Positions 62,331 to 64,000 of a stretch of 64,000 nucleotides of DNA are shown in pieces. The DNA is from Bacillus pseudomycoides DSM 12442. GTDB lineage: Bacteria; Bacillota; Bacilli; Bacillales; Bacillaceae_G. The first letter of the stretch is position 1; each line of letters opens with the position of its first letter. Position numbers and translations under genes: made by a program. The DNA lies in NCBI RefSeq assembly GCF_000161455.1, contig NZ_CM000745.1:437447-501446 (forward strand), written 5' to 3'. A model generated the notes under the pieces. The model was given only the letters and a program-made list of their open reading frames with translations, did not search any database and was not told the origin of the DNA.

Positions 62331-63002
62331 TCATTCGCTTTTCCACTTATATCCCACTTTATAGATAGTCTCTAAGTATTTTTCAACAGGAAAGTCTTTT
62401 TTTCGTAATTTATCACGGATATTGCGAATATGTGAGTCAACAGTACGATATTCAATATCTGTTTGATAACCCCATATTTTTTCAATTAAATCATCACGGC
62501 TATAAGCTCGGTTTGTATTTTGTAAAAACAGTCCTAGTAATGAAAACTCGATAGGTGTAAGGGGAATTTTCTCGCTGTAAACAGTAACAGTATGTTTTGT
62601 TTTATCCCATTCAATGCCATTGAAGCTTATAAAACCATCCTTTTTTGTTCGGCGCAGTACAGCTTCAATTCGTGCAACTAGTACTTGTTCGTCAAAAGGT
62701 TTTGTAATATAATCATCGGCTCCCATTGTAAGTCCTTTTACCATATCGTAGTTTTGATTACGAGCTGTTAACATTATGATTGGAACATTGCTGATTTGAC
62801 GGATTTGATAACATGTATCCCATCCATCCATATTGGGCATCATCACATCTAACAAAATGATATCGAAGTTCTTTTGTTGAATTAGTTCAAGAGCTTCTAT
62901 ACCTGAATTGGCTTTCATACAAAAATAACCACGTGGGCTCAAAAATAAATCTAACAATCGCAACATGCGTTCTTCATCGTCTACTAATAAGATTTTAATC
63001 AT
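62331..63002 (-). CDS. OmpR-family response regulator
   Basis: The 223-residue protein has a receiver (VDDEERMLRLLDLFLSPRGY, Asp in IILLDVMMPNMDG, Lys in DDYITKPFDEQVL) and a winged helix (130-220, ending ETIYKVGYKWKS). The start at 63002 has GAGGTG nine bases upstream; the GTG at 63014 overlaps that site. First gene of the pair with the 60813 kinase. Confidence 0.92.
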   Translation of the reverse strand: MIKILLVDDEERMLRLLDLFLSPRGYFCMKANSGIEALELIQQKNFDIILLDVMMPNMDGWDTCYQIRQISNVPIIMLTARNQNYDMVKGLTMGADDYITKPFDEQVLVARIEAVLRRTKKDGFISFNGIEWDKTKHTVTVYSEKIPLTPIEFSLLGLFLQNTNRAYSRDDLIEKIWGYQTDIEYRTVDSHIRNIRDKLRKKDFPVEKYLETIYKVGYKWKSE

Positions 63003-63339
63003 AGTCTTGTGCACCTCAAAACATTCATTCTACTTTGTATAGTTTACATGAAAATAATAAAAAACTCTGTTTACGTGATTGAATTGTAGTGTATTTTTTC
63101 TACTAAGGCAATTGACATAAAAAATGCACTACTTTTGCACAACTCTTTTTTATAATAGAAAGCGTAGCGACACAAAATACCCTATGTTGCGACATAACGT
63201 CATGTCATTTTATTTATAAAATGACAATTCCATTCTATTGTGTATGTGAGATAGTGAGGAATTTCGTATTCACCTCGCATCGGATAAGGAAAATCTCCTA
63301 TCTCACACTTTTTTTATTGTTATAAAGGGGACTATACAC
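63003..63339. other. divergent region with structured elements
   Basis: Contains the promoter of the 62331 regulator, a 9-bp hairpin GTCATTTTA-TTTA-TAAAATGAC (63204-63225), and the 63245-63315 stem with terminator tail before the 40-residue peptide gene. Confidence 0.55.
63245..63315 (+). promoter_or_regulatory. structured leader ending in a terminator-like stem
   Basis: TGTGAGATAG (63245-63254) pairs with CTATCTCACA (63298-63307) around a 43-base loop that can fold on itself (GAGG...CCTC), and a T7 run follows. It ends nine bases before the AAAGGGG ribosome site of the 40-residue peptide gene. It could be an attenuator, riboswitch-like leader or a separate small RNA. No known riboswitch class recognised. 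Confidence 0.45.
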
Positions 63340-63462
63340 GTGAGTAAAAAAGAAGAACGTTTACAAAAAGATAAACAAGAGCGCAATGCTATTGTGATGT
63401 GTATTGCCGTATCTATGCTAATTATTGTGACGTGTGCTAATAAATTTTTCGGAATTCTATAA
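63340..63462 (+). CDS. 40-residue membrane peptide
   Basis: GTG start with AAAGGGG nine bases upstream. A charged N-terminus (SKKEERLQKDKQERNA) is followed by one transmembrane helix (IVMCIAVSMLIIVTC) and a short tail. A strong terminator lies behind it. Function unknown; the layout is that of many small Bacillus membrane proteins. Confidence 0.7.
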   Translation: MSKKEERLQKDKQERNAIVMCIAVSMLIIVTCANKFFGIL

Positions 63463-63470
63463 TAGATGTA

Positions 63471-63511
63471 AAGGCTCATTGTTTCATTTTGAGAAACAAT
63501 GAGCTTTTTTA
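63471..63511 (+). terminator. terminator after the 40-residue peptide gene
   Basis: AGGCTCATTGTTTC-ATTTTGA-GAAACAATGAGCT with T6 tail. Confidence 0.88.
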
Positions 63512-63519
63512 TTTGTACG

Positions 63520-63556
63520 TAAAAATCCCCTGTATGCTATGTACAGGGGATTTTTG
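63520..63556. terminator. second hairpin, terminator of the minus-strand peptide gene
   Basis: AAAAATCCCCTGTA-TGCTATG-TACAGGGGATTTTT, with A and T runs on both sides. Confidence 0.82.
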
Positions 63557-63587
63557 TATAGGAAGGAATCAAAAAATGATAGAAGCT

Positions 63588-63677
63588 TTATACAATAAAC
63601 CAAGGAAGAATTGCTAATCCTGAAGTGACGATTATTGTACCAAAAATGAACAAAATAAGATGTTTGTGCTGTTTCAT
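63588..63677 (-). CDS. 29-residue hydrophobic peptide
   Basis: Minus-strand ATG with GGAGG ten bases upstream. The peptide begins MKQHKHLILFIFGTIIVTSG and is a single transmembrane helix with a basic N-terminus. It lies downstream of promoter module copy C and ahead of a terminator. Function unknown. Confidence 0.62.
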   Translation of the reverse strand: MKQHKHLILFIFGTIIVTSGLAILPWFIV

Positions 63678-63742
63678 ATCTGTTATTCCTCCAATTACTG
63701 ATTTCATTCTATTACTTCTATTATTTTTTCATCTCTCATGTC

Positions 63743-63831
63743 TTTTTGTTGTGATTTCGTACTTTTAGTATAGCGAAGAGGAGGGAATAGAACCATTCAA
63801 TAAGATGACGGGAACATTACATTGTTGTAAG
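63743..63831 (-). promoter_or_regulatory. repeated promoter module, copy C
   Basis: Minus strand: TTACAACAATGTAAT dyad, GTCATCTTATTGAATGGTT, CGCTATACTAAAAGTACGAA and ACAACAAAAAG. Directly behind it an 11-codon frame (ATG 63739 to TGA 63704) and then the 29-residue peptide gene. The position that encodes MKK.. in copy B meets stop codons here. Confidence 0.65.
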
Positions 63832-63861
63832 AAAAAACACCTTTATCGAAAGGTGTTTTTT
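63832..63861. terminator. terminator of the edge GNAT gene
   Basis: AAAAAACACCTTTATCGAAAGGTGTTTTTT hairpin. Confidence 0.82.
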
Positions 63862-63882
63862 ATATAAATTGATGCTATACAA

Positions 63883-64000
63883 TTAGTCATTTAAAAATAA
63901 AACCATATGTTCTTCATCCCAATACTGTCCATTGTGCTTTAAGGCACGTTCTTGTACGCCATACGTTTGGAAGCCAAGCGATTCGTATAATTTTTTCGCA
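63883..64000 (-). CDS. GNAT-family acetyltransferase, C-terminal part (runs off the window)
   Basis: The visible 38 residues contain KKLYESLGFQTYGVQERALK and WDEEHMVLFL, nearly the same as the C-terminus of the 60109 protein, so this is a paralogue. The N-terminus lies beyond the window. It ends in TAA at 63883 and has a terminator behind it. Confidence 0.85.
   Translation of the reverse strand, partial: AKKLYESLGFQTYGVQERALKHNGQYWDEEHMVLFLND

Noticed and set aside
63042..63078. GTTTACATG and GTTTACGTG as an operator of the 62331 regulator
   Set aside because: The two units are 27 bases apart, not the 10-11 bases expected for OmpR-type regulators, and there is no second locus for comparison.

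Overview
The window looks like a chromosomal segment of a Bacillus cereus group bacterium (low-GC Firmicute). Evidence is AT-rich DNA, strong AGGAGG-type ribosome binding sites, TTG and GTG starts, the sporulation genes prkA and yhbH, flotillin floT, a Bacillus-type maeN locus, several families of dispersed intergenic repeats, and a gene for a protective-antigen-type pore protein. Calls were made by reading motifs and gene order. No database search was run.

Layout. 1-1550: end of an rRNA operon (5S) and 15 tRNA genes, followed by a decayed integrase fragment. 2.1-10.3 kb: housekeeping genes (C1 peptidase, YebC/PmpR, transglycosylase, DsbA-like oxidoreductase, tRNA-Gly, queG, amidase, trmL) with two broken genes and a 31-residue peptide gene. 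10.5-16.8 kb: prkA, yhbH, then the NfeD-like gene and floT. 16.9-22.6 kb: an accessory stretch with decayed genes, hairpin repeats, a two-component system and a PA/Vip1-like pore-forming protein. 22.7-29.4 kb: small genes, ankyrin and EcsC proteins, and a citrate-type two-component system facing a CitMHS transporter. 29.6-35.4 kb: a nosD-nosL-ABC transporter group without nosZ, a hydrolase and an ankyrin lipoprotein. 35.4-41.8 kb (minus strand): a tightly overlapping six-gene operon encoding a ketosynthase III, ATP-grasp ligase, OleD-like reductase, metallo-beta-lactamase-fold hydrolase, CoF-synthetase-type AMP ligase and an acyltransferase-like protein. It looks like an uncharacterised biosynthetic pathway. 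42-46.8 kb: a ugp-type ABC importer behind a clear PhoP box. 47-51.2 kb: a two-component system and two exported-protein genes that share an operator-like direct repeat. 51.5-56.7 kb: malate sensing, uptake and decarboxylation. 56.7-64 kb: small peptides, a lipoprotein, an EamA/MocR divergent pair, GNAT paralogues and a fifth two-component system.

Several units make sense together. MalK-MalR-MaeN-malic enzyme form one malate module with candidate MalR and CcpA sites. The ugp importer appears phosphate-controlled. The nos-type genes lie behind three 11-bp-spaced repeats that resemble ResD sites. The most interesting parts are the six-gene operon, the PA-like protein that lacks the PA20 domain, and a promoter module repeated three times in front of tiny peptide genes or, in one case, a pentanucleotide repeat.
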